Shown piece after piece: positions 1-8,630 of a stretch of DNA of 32,092 nt. How positions within the stretch are numbered: position 1 is the first letter of the stretch; the number at the start of each line of letters is the position of its first letter. This DNA is from an uncultured Clostridia bacterium (GTDB taxonomy: Bacteria > Bacillota > Clostridia > Oscillospirales > Ruminococcaceae), in contig CANQKD010000022.1 in the NCBI GenBank assembly GCA_947624375.1, positions 1 through 32,092 of the forward strand, read 5' to 3'. Under the pieces are notes generated by a model. That model made no database searches and was not told where the DNA came from. It saw only the letters and a program-made list of their open reading frames with translations. The position numbers and the translations under genes were made by a program.

Positions 1-888
1 ATAGCTGCGCCTCCCCTTTGAGAAGACATTAGCTCTCTTTCCGCGTTCTCTCAGAGAGCGCCGTACAATGTGAAAAATCTCTATATAACCCCACCAACTA
101 TCTCTCAATAGTCGCTGGAAGAATATTCAGCTATTAGAGGTAAGATGTAAGATGTTAGAAGTCAGAAAAGTCTTTTTATGTCTTCGCACAAACTTTCCAC
201 CCCTGCGGTTTAGATAGAGGCAAGAGGCAAGACGAGCATTTTGAAAAGTCTGCGCAAAGCTATAAAAAGCAATTTCTTGCCTCTTGCTTCTAGTTTTCTT
301 GCTTCTAATAGCTGCGCCTCCCCTTTGAGAAGACATTAGCTCTCTTTCCGCGTTCTCTCAGAGAGCGCCGTACAATGTGAAAAAATCTTTAAAAAATCTA
401 TAAAACACCCCTGCTCACTACCTCCCTCAAAAAACACCGAAAGAATATACTGCCAGCTGTCTTTTCTTTGGGCGGTGTGAGGGTCGGGTATAATATAATT
501 TTTCTAAAATTGAATAATCCGCAGTACAGACTAGTCCAAATTTCTTGCTTCTTGCCTCTGGCTCTGAACCGCAGAAATGGCAAGCACGCGCAAAATTCGC
601 AAAACCATTTCTAACCTCTAACATCTAACTTCTATCTTCTAATAGGGCAAGAACTCGCCGCCACGCCTTTGCACATTTCACTCTCTCACATTCCACTACC
701 TAAGCCCACTCCCCATACACAGCTGGAAGAATATTCTGCCAGTCGCCTTTCCCCTTGGGCGGTATGTGGGAGGGGATCAAGTATGTGTTTTTAGAACGTC
801 TAAGTGTAAGCGTTAAGCAGCTCCGCAGGCTTGCTGCGTAAGCAGCAACATTTTTACGAACAACAGTTGAAGTCACAATTTCCGGTCT
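1..888. repeat. Repeat-rich intergenic region with no credible gene
   Basis: No supported gene. Bases 1-77 recur almost exactly at 308-385; the segment includes a hairpin made of GCGTTCTC and GAGAGCGC. Between the copies lie runs of GAGGCAAGAGGCAAGA-like and TTAGAGGTAAGATG-like short motifs. Another module, GGAAGAATATNCTGCCAG followed by a G-rich stretch, occurs near 437-490 and 722-775, with a fragment near 112. A CAGCTCCGCAGG / CTGCGTAAGCAGC module lies near 818-848. The same modules recur in other intergenic regions of the window. Short open frames here are low-complexity by-products of the repeats. Confidence 0.75.
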
Positions 889-1953
889 CTATCCGCGCTC
901 TCTTTCTGTTTCTGCAATTTGGTGCAGTATTTCAGAAAACCCCTCAGAATCAGATTCTAATAACCCGTGTGTCATATTTTCCATGATGAACATCTGCTTA
1001 TATGGCGCATTTACTTTATCAAAATATTCCTGCGCCAGTTTGTAATTTGTCTGATAATCCTTATCGCCGTTTATGTTATAAAAAGGCACCTGATAGTCAA
1101 GTTTGTCTTTAAGTGAGAAAGCCGCAAATTCTTTTGATGAAATAAAATCCATATAGCAACTGTTATCGGCGCCCAGAAATCTGACCCAATCGGCAACAGA
1201 ATAGTACGGATTGAAAATTACCGTCGGTATCAGACTGTAATCAGCGCCGTTTGCCATCATATCATAGCCGTATTTATTCATAATGGTGTTTTTTATTGAA
1301 TAATGCTTTGCATCAACATTTTCCGGCGTGAGCTTGTTCACCATATCCAGCATTTCTTCATCGCCCTGTGCCCATTTATAGGCTTCCTGCTTGAAAGCAG
1401 CTTCATTATCCAAGCAGTCTACGAGCTGCCCCGTGCCGATAAAGCAATCATAATACTCGGGATATTCAAGCACTAAATTTGCGCCGTAAATGCTCCCCCA
1501 CGAATGACCCAAAACGGTCAGTTTATCTTTTGACAGATAATTCAATACAAATTCCGTAACTTCTTTTCCGTCGGTCAAAAGCATTTCTTTTGTCAAGGTG
1601 GTATCGTTTTGATCTTTATCATAGCTCTTTCCGCAATTGCGCTGATCCCAAGTTACTACCGTATATACATCTGCCCATTTTCTTGTAATAACATAATCCA
1701 GATGACTAGTTGAAGAACCCGGCCCACCGTGTAAATATAACAATACGGGGTTATCCTTGTCCTCACCATAAATACTTATCCACTGCTTTGTGCCGTTTAC
1801 GTCAATGTACATCGACTCATTGATACCGCCGTCGGGAGTTTTATTCAAGACAGCTTTTCCTATAGCTCTGACTAAAAAGAAGATCACAATAAGCAGCAAG
1901 ATAATAATTGCTGTCCACTTAATTACTCTGAGTAATCTGCTCTTTTTCTTCAT
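889..1953 (-). CDS. Membrane-anchored alpha/beta hydrolase (proline iminopeptidase-like, S33 type)
   Basis: Predicted serine hydrolase of the alpha/beta fold; substrate unknown. Residues about 13-32 form one hydrophobic N-terminal segment, probably a membrane anchor or uncleaved signal, so the domain should face outside. An HGGPG oxyanion-hole motif near residue 75, a DQRNCGKS segment and a GHSWG nucleophile elbow near residue 148 fit the proline iminopeptidase-like branch. A likely catalytic His lies in ENMTHG near the C-terminus. The ATG at 1953 is preferred because GAGGGG lies 6 nt upstream. An in-frame GTG at 1971 and an ATG at 1959 (overlapping the upstream stop as ATGA) are alternatives. 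It is the last gene of the five-gene minus-strand operon, effectively abutting the GNAT gene. True peptidase activity is not shown; an esterase role is equally possible. Confidence 0.85.
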   Translation of the reverse strand: MKKKSRLLRVIKWTAIIILLLIVIFFLVRAIGKAVLNKTPDGGINESMYIDVNGTKQWISIYGEDKDNPVLLYLHGGPGSSTSHLDYVITRKWADVYTVVTWDQRNCGKSYDKDQNDTTLTKEMLLTDGKEVTEFVLNYLSKDKLTVLGHSWGSIYGANLVLEYPEYYDCFIGTGQLVDCLDNEAAFKQEAYKWAQGDEEMLDMVNKLTPENVDAKHYSIKNTIMNKYGYDMMANGADYSLIPTVIFNPYYSVADWVRFLGADNSCYMDFISSKEFAAFSLKDKLDYQVPFYNINGDKDYQTNYKLAQEYFDKVNAPYKQMFIMENMTHGLLESDSEGFSEILHQIAETERERG

Positions 1954-1955
1954 GG

Positions 1956-2396
1956 TCATCCCCTCAGCCACTGCACGAACGCCGTTTTATCTGCGCGGTT
2001 GTAGCCTGCCTGTTCGTAAAAATGCAAAGTGCTTTCCTTTTTCGAGCCCGTCATCAGCATCATCTTGTAACAGCTCTCCGCTAAGGCTATCTCTCTTGCA
2101 TAGTCAAGGCACGCTGTCGCATAGCCCTTGCAGCGGTGCTTTTCATCTGTCACAACATTCTCTATAACCGCGTAAGAGCGCTGCCCGTGCGTAAGATTTG
2201 GTATTATAACGCACACGCAGGAAGAAACGATTTCTCCGCCTGCCTCAGCCACAATAACATGGTGCGCCTTGTCATTCAGTATCTTGTCCCAGACCGCCAA
2301 AAGCCCCTCGCCGACATCTGAAAAACTCTCGCCGTGCAGCTGGGTGTATAACTCTAAAATACCTTGCAGATCGCCTTTTTCCGCCTCGCGTACCAT
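1956..2396 (-). CDS. GNAT-family N-acetyltransferase
   Basis: 146 aa, normal length for a single-domain Gcn5-related acetyltransferase that moves acetyl from acetyl-CoA to an amine. The segment VVTDEKHRCKGYATACLDYA is the acetyl-CoA pyrophosphate-binding motif A (R/Q-x-x-G-x-A/G), and HFYEQAGYNRADKTAF is the usual motif B C-terminal signature. The start codon overlaps the stop of the upstream lipase gene by one base (TAATG), so translation is likely coupled. The downstream hydrolase begins at its stop codon. Acceptor substrate cannot be read from the sequence. It shares the operon with a second, distinct GNAT at 4093-4572. Confidence 0.88.
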   Translation of the reverse strand: MVREAEKGDLQGILELYTQLHGESFSDVGEGLLAVWDKILNDKAHHVIVAEAGGEIVSSCVCVIIPNLTHGQRSYAVIENVVTDEKHRCKGYATACLDYAREIALAESCYKMMLMTGSKKESTLHFYEQAGYNRADKTAFVQWLRG

Positions 2397-3709
2397 TACA
2401 GTCCTCTCTCTTTCAGCCCCTCAACAAGTCCAACGTAAAACTCGCGCACGTCAAACCCCTCGATGTTCTCGCGATTCAGGTCGATCACATCAGCGTGCGA
2501 TATCCCCCTCTTGCCGCCGGGCTGCAAAAACGTAAAGTCCTCGCCCCACTTCATCGAATCCTCCGAAACAAGCCCGTCGTTTCTGCCGTCAAACCTCTTT
2601 ACGAAAAGATACGACATATTCAGCGGAAACTGACCGCCCAGCGCGCCCTTGTTCACCGAGCCCACGCTCTGATAGTACACGCCCTCGCTGTCGGGGCACT
2701 TTTCGTTGAACGCAGCGCAGTTTTCTGCCGTCAGGTCTTTCACCGCAGCCATAAAATCGGGGTCTGAGTCGCCCAGCAGCTTCATAGCCGCGTTGTATTT
2801 TGAAGACACCGTGTCGCACAGCCCGTCGCTAGCCTTTTCTATAAGGTAATCAGCAAACTTGCAGCCGCGGTGAGGCGTGTTTACCGTCGTCAGCGATGCC
2901 ACCTTATCAGCACAGCCGTGCAAAGTTATAGCGCAGCGCGAATCCAAACCGCCCTTTGAGTGCGCTATGATGTTCACTTTGCCGCAGCCCGTTTTCTCTA
3001 CTATCGCTGTTATACGCTGAGCCAGCTCTTTTCCGCTGTCGTATACCGCCGCCGCCGACTGCTGCTCACCATAGTATACAACAGCGCCGTTTTTCTCCAG
3101 CTCCTCGGGTATCCTGCCCCAGTAGTTAAAATATTTCAGGTCGCGGAAGAACACCCCGTGCACCATAAGTATCGGGTACTTTGTTTTGCAAATCTGCCTG
3201 CCCTCGCGCTGCTTATCTATCTTTATCTTCTCGTTTTCAAACTTCAGCTCTTTCCCCATTATACGCAGTGTTTTTATAAGTACAATAACGTTCAGCGGAG
3301 GAATAGATCCGCATATCAGCATGGCAGCCCTGTGCTTTATACCAAGCTGTACCGATGTAAAATAGCACCTGAGCATTCCTGCCCAGAATATCAGGCACAG
3401 CATTAACACCGCAAACACTATGTACCACACTGTCTCGGAAACTTTCAGCTCACCAAAGGCTATTATATACACCGCCGCGGCTATCGAAAGCGCCAGCGCT
3501 ATCAGAAATATCCACAGCAGCCTCACTCCGCCTGCAAGTATTTTAAGACGTTTTGCAGGCTGCTTTTTAAATACCGGCTTTGCGCTTATGAATATCACTA
3601 TCGCTGCCGCCAAAAGGGCGGTAGACACCCTGCCGCCTATGCCGTAAAACGCCGATATTCCCAGACAGTTTATGCACAAAAAGCACATCAGCGACTGTAT
3701 GATCACCAT
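2396..3709 (-). CDS. Membrane alpha/beta hydrolase, triacylglycerol-lipase-like
   Basis: 437 aa with two parts. The first 150 or so residues contain about four hydrophobic segments and should sit in the membrane. The rest is a lipase-like hydrolase: YPILMVHGVFFRD is the oxyanion-loop strand, and IIAHSKGGLDSR near residue 253 is the nucleophile elbow with the catalytic Ser. TTVNTPHRGC is typical of bacterial lipase/PGAP1-like enzymes, and DGLVSEDSMKWG and GISHADVID probably carry the Asp and His. Such enzymes cut esters of lipids; the natural substrate here is unknown. GGAGGGG lies 6 nt before the ATG. The gene starts 32 nt after a small membrane protein and ends overlapping a GNAT gene, so it belongs to the 4572-to-889 operon. 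Confidence 0.82.
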   Translation of the reverse strand: MVIIQSLMCFLCINCLGISAFYGIGGRVSTALLAAAIVIFISAKPVFKKQPAKRLKILAGGVRLLWIFLIALALSIAAAVYIIAFGELKVSETVWYIVFAVLMLCLIFWAGMLRCYFTSVQLGIKHRAAMLICGSIPPLNVIVLIKTLRIMGKELKFENEKIKIDKQREGRQICKTKYPILMVHGVFFRDLKYFNYWGRIPEELEKNGAVVYYGEQQSAAAVYDSGKELAQRITAIVEKTGCGKVNIIAHSKGGLDSRCAITLHGCADKVASLTTVNTPHRGCKFADYLIEKASDGLCDTVSSKYNAAMKLLGDSDPDFMAAVKDLTAENCAAFNEKCPDSEGVYYQSVGSVNKGALGGQFPLNMSYLFVKRFDGRNDGLVSEDSMKWGEDFTFLQPGGKRGISHADVIDLNRENIEGFDVREFYVGLVEGLKERGL

Positions 3710-3741
3710 AGCACACCCCTCCGTCAGCCTGATCAGTCAGA

Positions 3742-4083
3742 TCAGTCAAATGCGCTCTTTATCGAGGCAATAATATCACCAAAATAGTATGTATACTTGT
3801 ATATCACCCACAGCCATATCGCGCACACGGTCAGCAGGCTCATAGTGTATACCACTCGCAGAGTTGTCCTCAGCCGTTTTTTCAGTACCGCTTTTCCGTC
3901 TTTTACAGATAACTGGTCGTAGAATGTTCCCAGCCACAGTATCACAATAAATGTCGGTATGAATATCAGTATCGCCAGTTTTGAGTCAGTGCTGTTCTGC
4001 GATACCCTGTAGGCTATGTAATCCAGAAAGATGCCGATCATCACGCTCACCGTGACGCAGCATATGCTAAGTACCTTCCGCAT
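3742..4083 (-). CDS. Small membrane protein of unknown function
   Basis: 113 aa, not recognised as a named family. About three hydrophobic segments are visible (residues about 7-25, 38-55 and 78-97) with a short Lys/Arg-rich loop (KKRLRTTLR) between the second and third, suggesting that loop is cytoplasmic. It starts 9 nt downstream of the GNAT at 4093-4572; an AAAGGAG sequence at the end of that gene can serve as its ribosome site with longish spacing. It lies inside the five-gene operon, directly before the membrane lipase, so a partner role for that protein is possible but only inferred from position. Confidence 0.7.
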   Translation of the reverse strand: MRKVLSICCVTVSVMIGIFLDYIAYRVSQNSTDSKLAILIFIPTFIVILWLGTFYDQLSVKDGKAVLKKRLRTTLRVVYTMSLLTVCAIWLWVIYKYTYYFGDIIASIKSAFD

Positions 4084-4092
4084 ATACGCCTT

Positions 4093-4572
4093 TTACTCCT
4101 TTATCATGTAGCACACCACGAACGGCAGATGCGTAAAACTGCGCTTTTCTATCTCGGTGTAGCCGCGGCGCGTGTAGAACTTCTTCAGCCGCTCATTTTC
4201 GTCTATTATCCCTGCACTTATCCGCCTGTAGCCCATTTTTGCTGCCTCTCTCGCAGCGTATTCCATAAGGCGCGTGCCATAGCTTTGGTTCTGCTTTTCG
4301 GGAAGAACGCATAAATGCTTTATCTGTACTTCATTTTCGCGCCTGTCAAGACCTACAACGCCAACAAGCTCCGTGCCGTCGTAAATACCGAAGAACTCCA
4401 CACCGTTGCCCGATTCAAATATGAGCCTCTCCAGCGTTATGAACGCCGTGTATGTAGGGCAATTGAGCGGCGTTAAGTGAAACTGACCTGCCACAGGCGC
4501 AAAACTGCGGTGAATGACCTCTAAGCACTCCCCCAGCTGCGACTGCTCTATCCTGCGAATAACGTCTGCCAT
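4093..4572 (-). CDS. GNAT-family N-acetyltransferase (first gene of the operon)
   Basis: 159 aa. Single GNAT domain: IKHLCVLPEKQNQSYGTRLM matches the acetyl-CoA binding motif A (Q-N-Q-x-x-G-T), followed by RISAGIIDENERLKKFYTRR and GYTEIEKRSF, the usual motif B. EFFGIYDGTELVGVVGL is the central strand. The ATG at 4572 has AAGGAGATG about 8 nt upstream. It is the first gene after a roughly 300-nt leader that looks like a T-box riboswitch, so expression may respond to the charging of one tRNA. Substrate unknown; the T-box link would hint at amino-acid-related chemistry or antibiotic modification, which is inference only. Confidence 0.87.
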   Translation of the reverse strand: MADVIRRIEQSQLGECLEVIHRSFAPVAGQFHLTPLNCPTYTAFITLERLIFESGNGVEFFGIYDGTELVGVVGLDRRENEVQIKHLCVLPEKQNQSYGTRLMEYAAREAAKMGYRRISAGIIDENERLKKFYTRRGYTEIEKRSFTHLPFVVCYMIKE

Positions 4573-4603
4573 TTTTCAGCATCTCCTTTGTATGTTTATA
4601 TAT

Positions 4604-4880
4604 CAAAAATCCCCGAAAAGAGCGTAAAAACGTTCCTTTCGGGGCATCCTGCCATGCAGAACACTGTTCCACCCGTGTTTACAGTAAATTTGCCGCATTT
4701 ACTGCCTTTAATGCCTTTAACGCAGGCAAAACGTCGCTTGTTGGGCGCGCTCGCGGAGCGGTGTACGCACTTTTGTGCCGCCGCATTGCTTCCAGCCTGT
4801 GGCAATGCTCTCTGTTTGCGCCATTTTTTAAAGAGCGTCTTCTCCGTTCATAGCTTTTCATAGCTTTAAATACTTCTATA
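4604..4880 (-). promoter_or_regulatory. Probable T-box riboswitch leader
   Basis: Long untranslated leader between a minus-strand promoter and the GNAT start. Read on the minus strand it has: CAGAGAG followed by a CATTGC...GCAATG hairpin containing GGCTGGAAG (like the distal part of T-box Stem I); a CAGTAAAT...ATTTACTG hairpin (like Stem III); the T-box-like sequence CGGGTGGAACAGTG within AACAC...GTGTT (4660-4679); and a strong terminator hairpin CCCCGAAA...TTTCGGGG with a U-rich tail (4604-4644). The T-box core matches about 11 of the 14 consensus positions AGGGTGGNACCGCG. The specifier codon is uncertain: if the basal stem is CGGAG/CTCCG, the opposite loop reads UACACCG, so UAC (Tyr) is a candidate. 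An alternative is another attenuator class. Confidence 0.55.
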
Positions 4881-4886
4881 AACTAT

Positions 4887-4915
4887 ATATTATCACGAAT
4901 TTTCGCCCTTGTCAA
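4887..4915 (-). promoter_or_regulatory. Promoter of the GNAT-lipase-hydrolase operon
   Basis: On the minus strand TTGACA (4910-4915), 17-nt spacer, TAATAT (4887-4892). It predicts a start near 4880 and so a leader of about 308 nt before the first gene. It is divergent from the rny promoter about 30 bp away. Confidence 0.7.
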
Positions 4916-4945
4916 GAGGTTTTGAGCTATTTTTTCAAAAATTTC

Positions 4946-4974
4946 TTGACACGGGAGAAGAATTATTATATAAT
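4946..4974 (+). promoter_or_regulatory. Sigma-A promoter of rny
   Basis: TTGACA (4946-4951), 17-nt spacer, TATAAT (4969-4974): a perfect consensus. It predicts transcription from about 4981, which rules out any rny start codon upstream of that and supports the ATG at 5048. Confidence 0.8.
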
Positions 4975-5047
4975 AGTATTATGCATTGATATGCGTATTT
5001 GTATCTTTACAATTTCATATTACATTTTTAAGAGGAGGACTGACTAT

Positions 5048-6613
5048 ATGGATATACCTATAGTTATCTTGCTCTGCGTCATTTGCTGTATAGCAGGCGC
5101 TGCCATAGCAGGCTTTATCTGTTTTCGGCAGGGCATTAGATACAGAAAGAAAACCGCCGAGGCAGCAATAGGCTCGGCAGAAGAAGAAGCTCAGCGAATA
5201 GTAAAGGACGCAGGCAAGGAAGCGGAGAGTCTTAAAAAGTCCGCGCTGGTCGAAGCGAAAGACGAGATCCATAAAAACCGCAGCGAAGCGGAAAAAGAGA
5301 TCAAGGAAAGGCGCATAGAGATATCGCGGCAGGAAAGACGCATCCAGCAGAAAGAGGAAACTCTCGATAAAAAGATCGACATGATCGAAAAGAAAGAGGA
5401 GTCTCTGAGTTCCAAGCACAAGGCGGCAGATGAAAAACTCGCCGAGGCGGACAGGATAAAGAAAAGTCAGCTGGATATGCTCGAAAAGATCTCCGAATTT
5501 ACCAAAGAACAGGCAAAAGAACATCTTCTCAACTCTCTCGAATCAGAGCTCGTGCATGAAAAAGCCGTCAAGATACAAAGCTATGAGGCACAGCTCAAAG
5601 AGGAATGCGAGAGCAAGGCAAGGCAGTATATATCCCTTGCAATTTCAAGGTGGTCGTCCGAACAGGTCTCAGAAACGGCTGTGTCGGTCGTATCTCTGCC
5701 TAATGATGAAATGAAGGGCAGAATAATCGGACGAGAGGGCAGAAACGTCAAGGCTATTGAAACACTTACAGGCGTTGAGCTTATTATAGACGATACACCC
5801 GAGGCTATCACTATTTCGTGCTTCGATCAGGTAAGACGTGAGATAGCCAGGATAGCTCTTGAAAAACTTATCAACGACGGCCGTATACACCCGACCCGTA
5901 TAGAAGAAATGGTGGATAAGGCAAGACGTGAAGTAGAGCAGAGGATCAAGAAAGAGGGCGAAAGAGCCATACTGGAAACGAATGTCCACGGCATAAACCC
6001 CGAACTTGTAAAACTTCTGGGAAGACTTCACTACAGAACAAGCTATCGTCAGAATGTGCTTGACCACTCTATAGAAGTTGCACATCTGGCAGGAATGATG
6101 GCATCGGAACTCGGCGTTGACGCCGCGCTGGCACGCAGAGCAGGACTTCTGCACGATATAGGCAAGGCGCTCAGCTATGAGATAGAGGGTTCACACGTTC
6201 AGATAGGTGTGGACGTTTGCAGAAAGTATAAAGAAAACCCCGATGTGCTGCACGCTATCGAGGCTCACCACGGCGACGTGGAAACAAGAACAGTAGTAGC
6301 CGCACTCGTTCAGGCAGCAGATGCTATCTCGGCAGCAAGACCGGGAGCGAGAAGCGAGAACTACGAAAACTATATCAAGCGTCTTGAAAAGCTTGAAGAA
6401 ATATGCTCATCTTATGACGGAGTAGAAAAATCATACGCTATACAGGCAGGACGAGAAGTAAGAATAATGGTCTCGCCCGAAAAGATAAACGATGAGAGAA
6501 TGGTACTTGTCGCAAGAGATATCGCAAAACGCATAGAAAACGAAATGGAATATCCCGGACAGATAAAAGTACACATCATCAGAGAGAGCAGAGCTATCGA
6601 GTACGCGAAATAA
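5048..6613 (+). CDS. rny: Ribonuclease Y
   Basis: 521 aa from the ATG at 5048, the usual length of RNase Y, the membrane-bound endoribonuclease that starts mRNA decay in Firmicutes. Domain order: N-terminal membrane helix (residues about 3-25), a long charged coiled coil (about 35-200), a KH RNA-binding domain with [15 protein letters not shown] near residue 220, then an HD hydrolase domain with HSIEVAH near 340 and LLHDIGKAL near 367 for metal binding. AGGAGG lies 8-9 nt before this ATG. A longer reading frame from 4922 would begin inside the promoter, so the shorter start is chosen. Monocistronic by appearance, with its own promoter and a hairpin downstream. Confidence 0.97.
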   Translation: MDIPIVILLCVICCIAGAAIAGFICFRQGIRYRKKTAEAAIGSAEEEAQRIVKDAGKEAESLKKSALVEAKDEIHKNRSEAEKEIKERRIEISRQERRIQQKEETLDKKIDMIEKKEESLSSKHKAADEKLAEADRIKKSQLDMLEKISEFTKEQAKEHLLNSLESELVHEKAVKIQSYEAQLKEECESKARQYISLAISRWSSEQVSETAVSVVSLPNDEMKGRIIGREGRNVKAIETLTGVELIIDDTPEAITISCFDQVRREIARIALEKLINDGRIHPTRIEEMVDKARREVEQRIKKEGERAILETNVHGINPELVKLLGRLHYRTSYRQNVLDHSIEVAHLAGMMASELGVDAALARRAGLLHDIGKALSYEIEGSHVQIGVDVCRKYKENPDVLHAIEAHHGDVETRTVVAALVQAADAISAARPGARSENYENYIKRLEKLEEICSSYDGVEKSYAIQAGREVRIMVSPEKINDERMVLVARDIAKRIENEMEYPGQIKVHIIRESRAIEYAK

Positions 6614-6648
6614 CTATATAATCACATAGAGTTATAAAGTAAATGATC

Positions 6649-6682
6649 GGGTGGTATGAGGTCGCCTCTGCCACCCATTTTA
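6649..6682 (+). terminator. Hairpin after rny, possible terminator
   Basis: GGGTGG (6649-6654) pairs with CCACCC (6671-6676), and GAGG with CCTC inside, followed by ATTTTAG. The T-run is short, so termination may be partial and the next gene may be read through. Confidence 0.5.
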
Positions 6683-6734
6683 GCAAGTATATATCGGTAC
6701 GGCAAAATCTTAGAATGTGGGAGATATGACGTAT

Positions 6735-8330
6735 ATGGATAACAGCGAAAATAAAGAAAAGGAACAAAGAAAGCACCTTTTCCATTCTACCGAAAAAAGC
6801 GACTTTATCGTTAATATGACAGAGCCGCAGTATCAGAAGCTGGGCTTTATCTATCTTGTGCTGACTACACTTGTGCTGTTCGTAATGAGCATCCCCTATT
6901 ATGTCTCCAAAGGGGCGATCAGGTTCTCTTTTTCCGGAATAAACACTTTGCAGACAATGAAATATGTCGATTTTTCACGTATTTCAACAACTCACGCAGA
7001 ATATATCTCTTATCTGCAAATAGCCCTTTACGCCGCAAGCTTTATAGGCTTTCTGATACTTATAATCTCGGCTACCAAAAAGTATTTCAAGGCAGGAGAG
7101 AACAAGCTGTTTGTGCTCCCCGTGATATACCTGCTGTTTGTTTTGGTATCTACCTTTCTGGCGTATGATATAAAGTGCGCGTTCTTCGGCAAAGACTACC
7201 GCTATAACGGTATGCTCACACTGTTTTCGTATATAGGTCTGTTTGTCGCCGCCTCGCAGATAAATTCACGCAGCCGCAGAAAAACATACCTCGATATCTT
7301 CCTTACGATATCGCTGATAAACGCCGTCTACGGCATACTGCAAACGGTCTCCGGTCTTGTTGAAAAACTGCCGAATTTCTTTTATGATATGCTCTATATA
7401 AACGGAAATTCCTCCGATTCATATGAGCATTTTGTCGCAGATGGCCTTGTGCATACACCCCATGCCCTCGCAGCGCTTATGACTATGGCGACCGCTGTCG
7501 CAGCGGCAGGTCTGGTGTATGACAAAAGCAAGGCAAGAAAATTTTTCTGCGCCGTTTGTGTCGGCGCTTGCGCGGCAGCAGGCTTTCTTACCTGCACGGT
7601 AGCAGGCTATGTCGGCGTGCCGTTCGCACTGATGGTGGTTCTGGTGATAGAAATAGTAAGATCGACAGTTTTCCGCAAAAAGTCGCAGGGAAATAAGTTC
7701 GGCGTGGTGTTTGCACTGTGCGGTATAGCCCTCGCGGCTCTGGCATTTGCTGTTGTATCTCTTGCAGACCGCGCACACCTCTATGACAGCGAGATCATCT
7801 GGATAGACAGCGCCTACAGACTCGGTACTTCATTCCCCGAAACCACAAGACAGAATATAGAGGGCTGGCATATATATCCCAAACTGTGGAAAGAGTGCCT
7901 CAATATGTTCAAAAGCACGTGGGTGCTCGGCGGCGGTCCCGACTGCATAGGCTTTAAGTATTACGGTACAACTATTTTGTATGACCCCAATCTGGGCTTC
8001 AGTACAGACCGATCTTTCAATGAGTATTTTGACCTCGCGCTGGCGTGTGGTCTGCCCTGCCTGCTGGTATTTTTGTCAATGGGCTTTGTGACTATAAAGA
8101 AAGGTCTTGGCTGCGTTAAGAAGTTTTTCCTCGGCGAGGACAGCTGGACAGCCGCCGCGCTTCTGGCAGCCGTGCTCGGATATGGTCTGCAAGCGAATGT
8201 AAATATAAGCATAATTACCGTAACACCGTTCTTCTTCATATTTGTAGGTCTGCTGTGGAACAGACCCCATACCGATACCGCAGCAACAGGCAGAAATGCC
8301 AAAAAGAAAGAGCGCAAAATACGTAAGTAA
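6735..8330 (+). CDS. O-antigen ligase / polymerase-like polytopic membrane protein
   Basis: 531 aa from the ATG at 6735. About a dozen hydrophobic segments run through the protein. The large loop before the last helices carries WVLGGGPDCIGF near residue 398 and FNEYFDLALACGLPCLLVFL, which resemble the Wzy_C / WaaL signature of O-antigen ligases and polymerases. Such proteins join glycan chains outside the membrane; in a Gram-positive the product could be a capsule, teichoic-type or protein-linked glycan, and the substrate is unknown. The N-terminus and C-terminus (KKKERKIRK) are charged and probably cytoplasmic. GGGAG 11 nt upstream supports 6735; an ATG at 6726 and a GTG at 6717 are alternatives. 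Its stop lies only 6 nt before the first toxin-antitoxin RNA promoter. Confidence 0.8.
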   Translation: MDNSENKEKEQRKHLFHSTEKSDFIVNMTEPQYQKLGFIYLVLTTLVLFVMSIPYYVSKGAIRFSFSGINTLQTMKYVDFSRISTTHAEYISYLQIALYAASFIGFLILIISATKKYFKAGENKLFVLPVIYLLFVLVSTFLAYDIKCAFFGKDYRYNGMLTLFSYIGLFVAASQINSRSRRKTYLDIFLTISLINAVYGILQTVSGLVEKLPNFFYDMLYINGNSSDSYEHFVADGLVHTPHALAALMTMATAVAAAGLVYDKSKARKFFCAVCVGACAAAGFLTCTVAGYVGVPFALMVVLVIEIVRSTVFRKKSQGNKFGVVFALCGIALAALAFAVVSLADRAHLYDSEIIWIDSAYRLGTSFPETTRQNIEGWHIYPKLWKECLNMFKSTWVLGGGPDCIGFKYYGTTILYDPNLGFSTDRSFNEYFDLALACGLPCLLVFLSMGFVTIKKGLGCVKKFFLGEDSWTAAALLAAVLGYGLQANVNISIITVTPFFFIFVGLLWNRPHTDTAATGRNAKKKERKIRK

Positions 8331-8336
8331 AAGTGC

Positions 8337-8365
8337 TTGACAAATGAATTTCTTTGGTGTATAAT
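8337..8365 (+). promoter_or_regulatory. Promoter of antitoxin-like RNA 1
   Basis: TTGACA (8337-8342), 17-nt spacer, TATAAT (8360-8365), a perfect sigma-A promoter. The spacer and flanks are nearly the same in all six cassettes. Confidence 0.88.
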
Positions 8366-8371
8366 ATAAAT

Positions 8372-8467
8372 AGAAAAAGGAGCACCGGCTTTGACTAAGC
8401 GGTTGCTTCCCTAGCTTTCACGATTAGAAATAACCGCAATGCTTTGGTCGGCTGCGGTTATTTTTTT
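8372..8467 (+). ncRNA. Cassette 1 antisense RNA (putative type I antitoxin)
   Basis: About 95-nt RNA predicted from a perfect promoter to an intrinsic terminator: AAATAACCGCA (8428-8438) pairs with TGCGGTTATTT (8453-8463), ending in a T-run to 8467. It carries AGGAG early on but no sensible open frame. Its 3' half overlaps, in antisense, the end and stop codon of toxin 1. Its 5' part (AGCACCGGCTTTGACTA...GCGGTTGCTTCCCT) matches, in the sense direction, the 5' leader of the toxin transcript, so it can pair with the read-through 3' end of that transcript. A small AAGC-GGTT-GCTT hairpin is visible. The antitoxin role is inferred from the architecture. Confidence 0.75.
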
Positions 8468-8535
8468 ATGTTCTTTATGATCTCGTCAATTACGACTAAT
8501 ATCAATAATGTAAGAGCTAATATAGCAACTTGCAT
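8458..8535 (-). CDS. Toxin-like hydrophobic peptide 1 (25 aa)
   Basis: Peptide beginning MQVAILALTLLILVV and ending IDEIIKNIKK: one transmembrane stretch and a charged Lys-rich tail, the shape of type I toxins (TxpA/BsrG/Fst-like) that damage the membrane. Not assignable to a named family by eye. AAGGGGTGG lies 5-6 nt before the ATG. It has its own promoter about 90 nt upstream, and its stop codon lies inside the terminator stem of the convergent RNA. The leader holds a GGC-GAAA-GCC hairpin just ahead of the ribosome site. The nucleotide sequence predicts the same peptide in cassette 2. Confidence 0.78.
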   Translation of the reverse strand: MQVAILALTLLILVVIDEIIKNIKK

Positions 8536-8630
8536 GAACACCACCCCTTTCTCCTGTGTATTATTGGCTTTCGCCCTACAGGATAAGGGAAACAACCGCT
8601 ACCGTAGTCATATAAGCCGGTGCTGTAAAT

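Noticed and set aside
1-660. Short regularly spaced motifs suggestive of a CRISPR array
   Set aside because: The units are 7-8 nt, variable, contiguous and palindromically arranged. There are no constant 25-36 bp repeats with unique spacers and no cas genes.
4922-5047. Extended N-terminus of RNase Y
   Set aside because: The extra codons begin upstream of and run through the promoter; AGGAGG and family length support the ATG at 5048.
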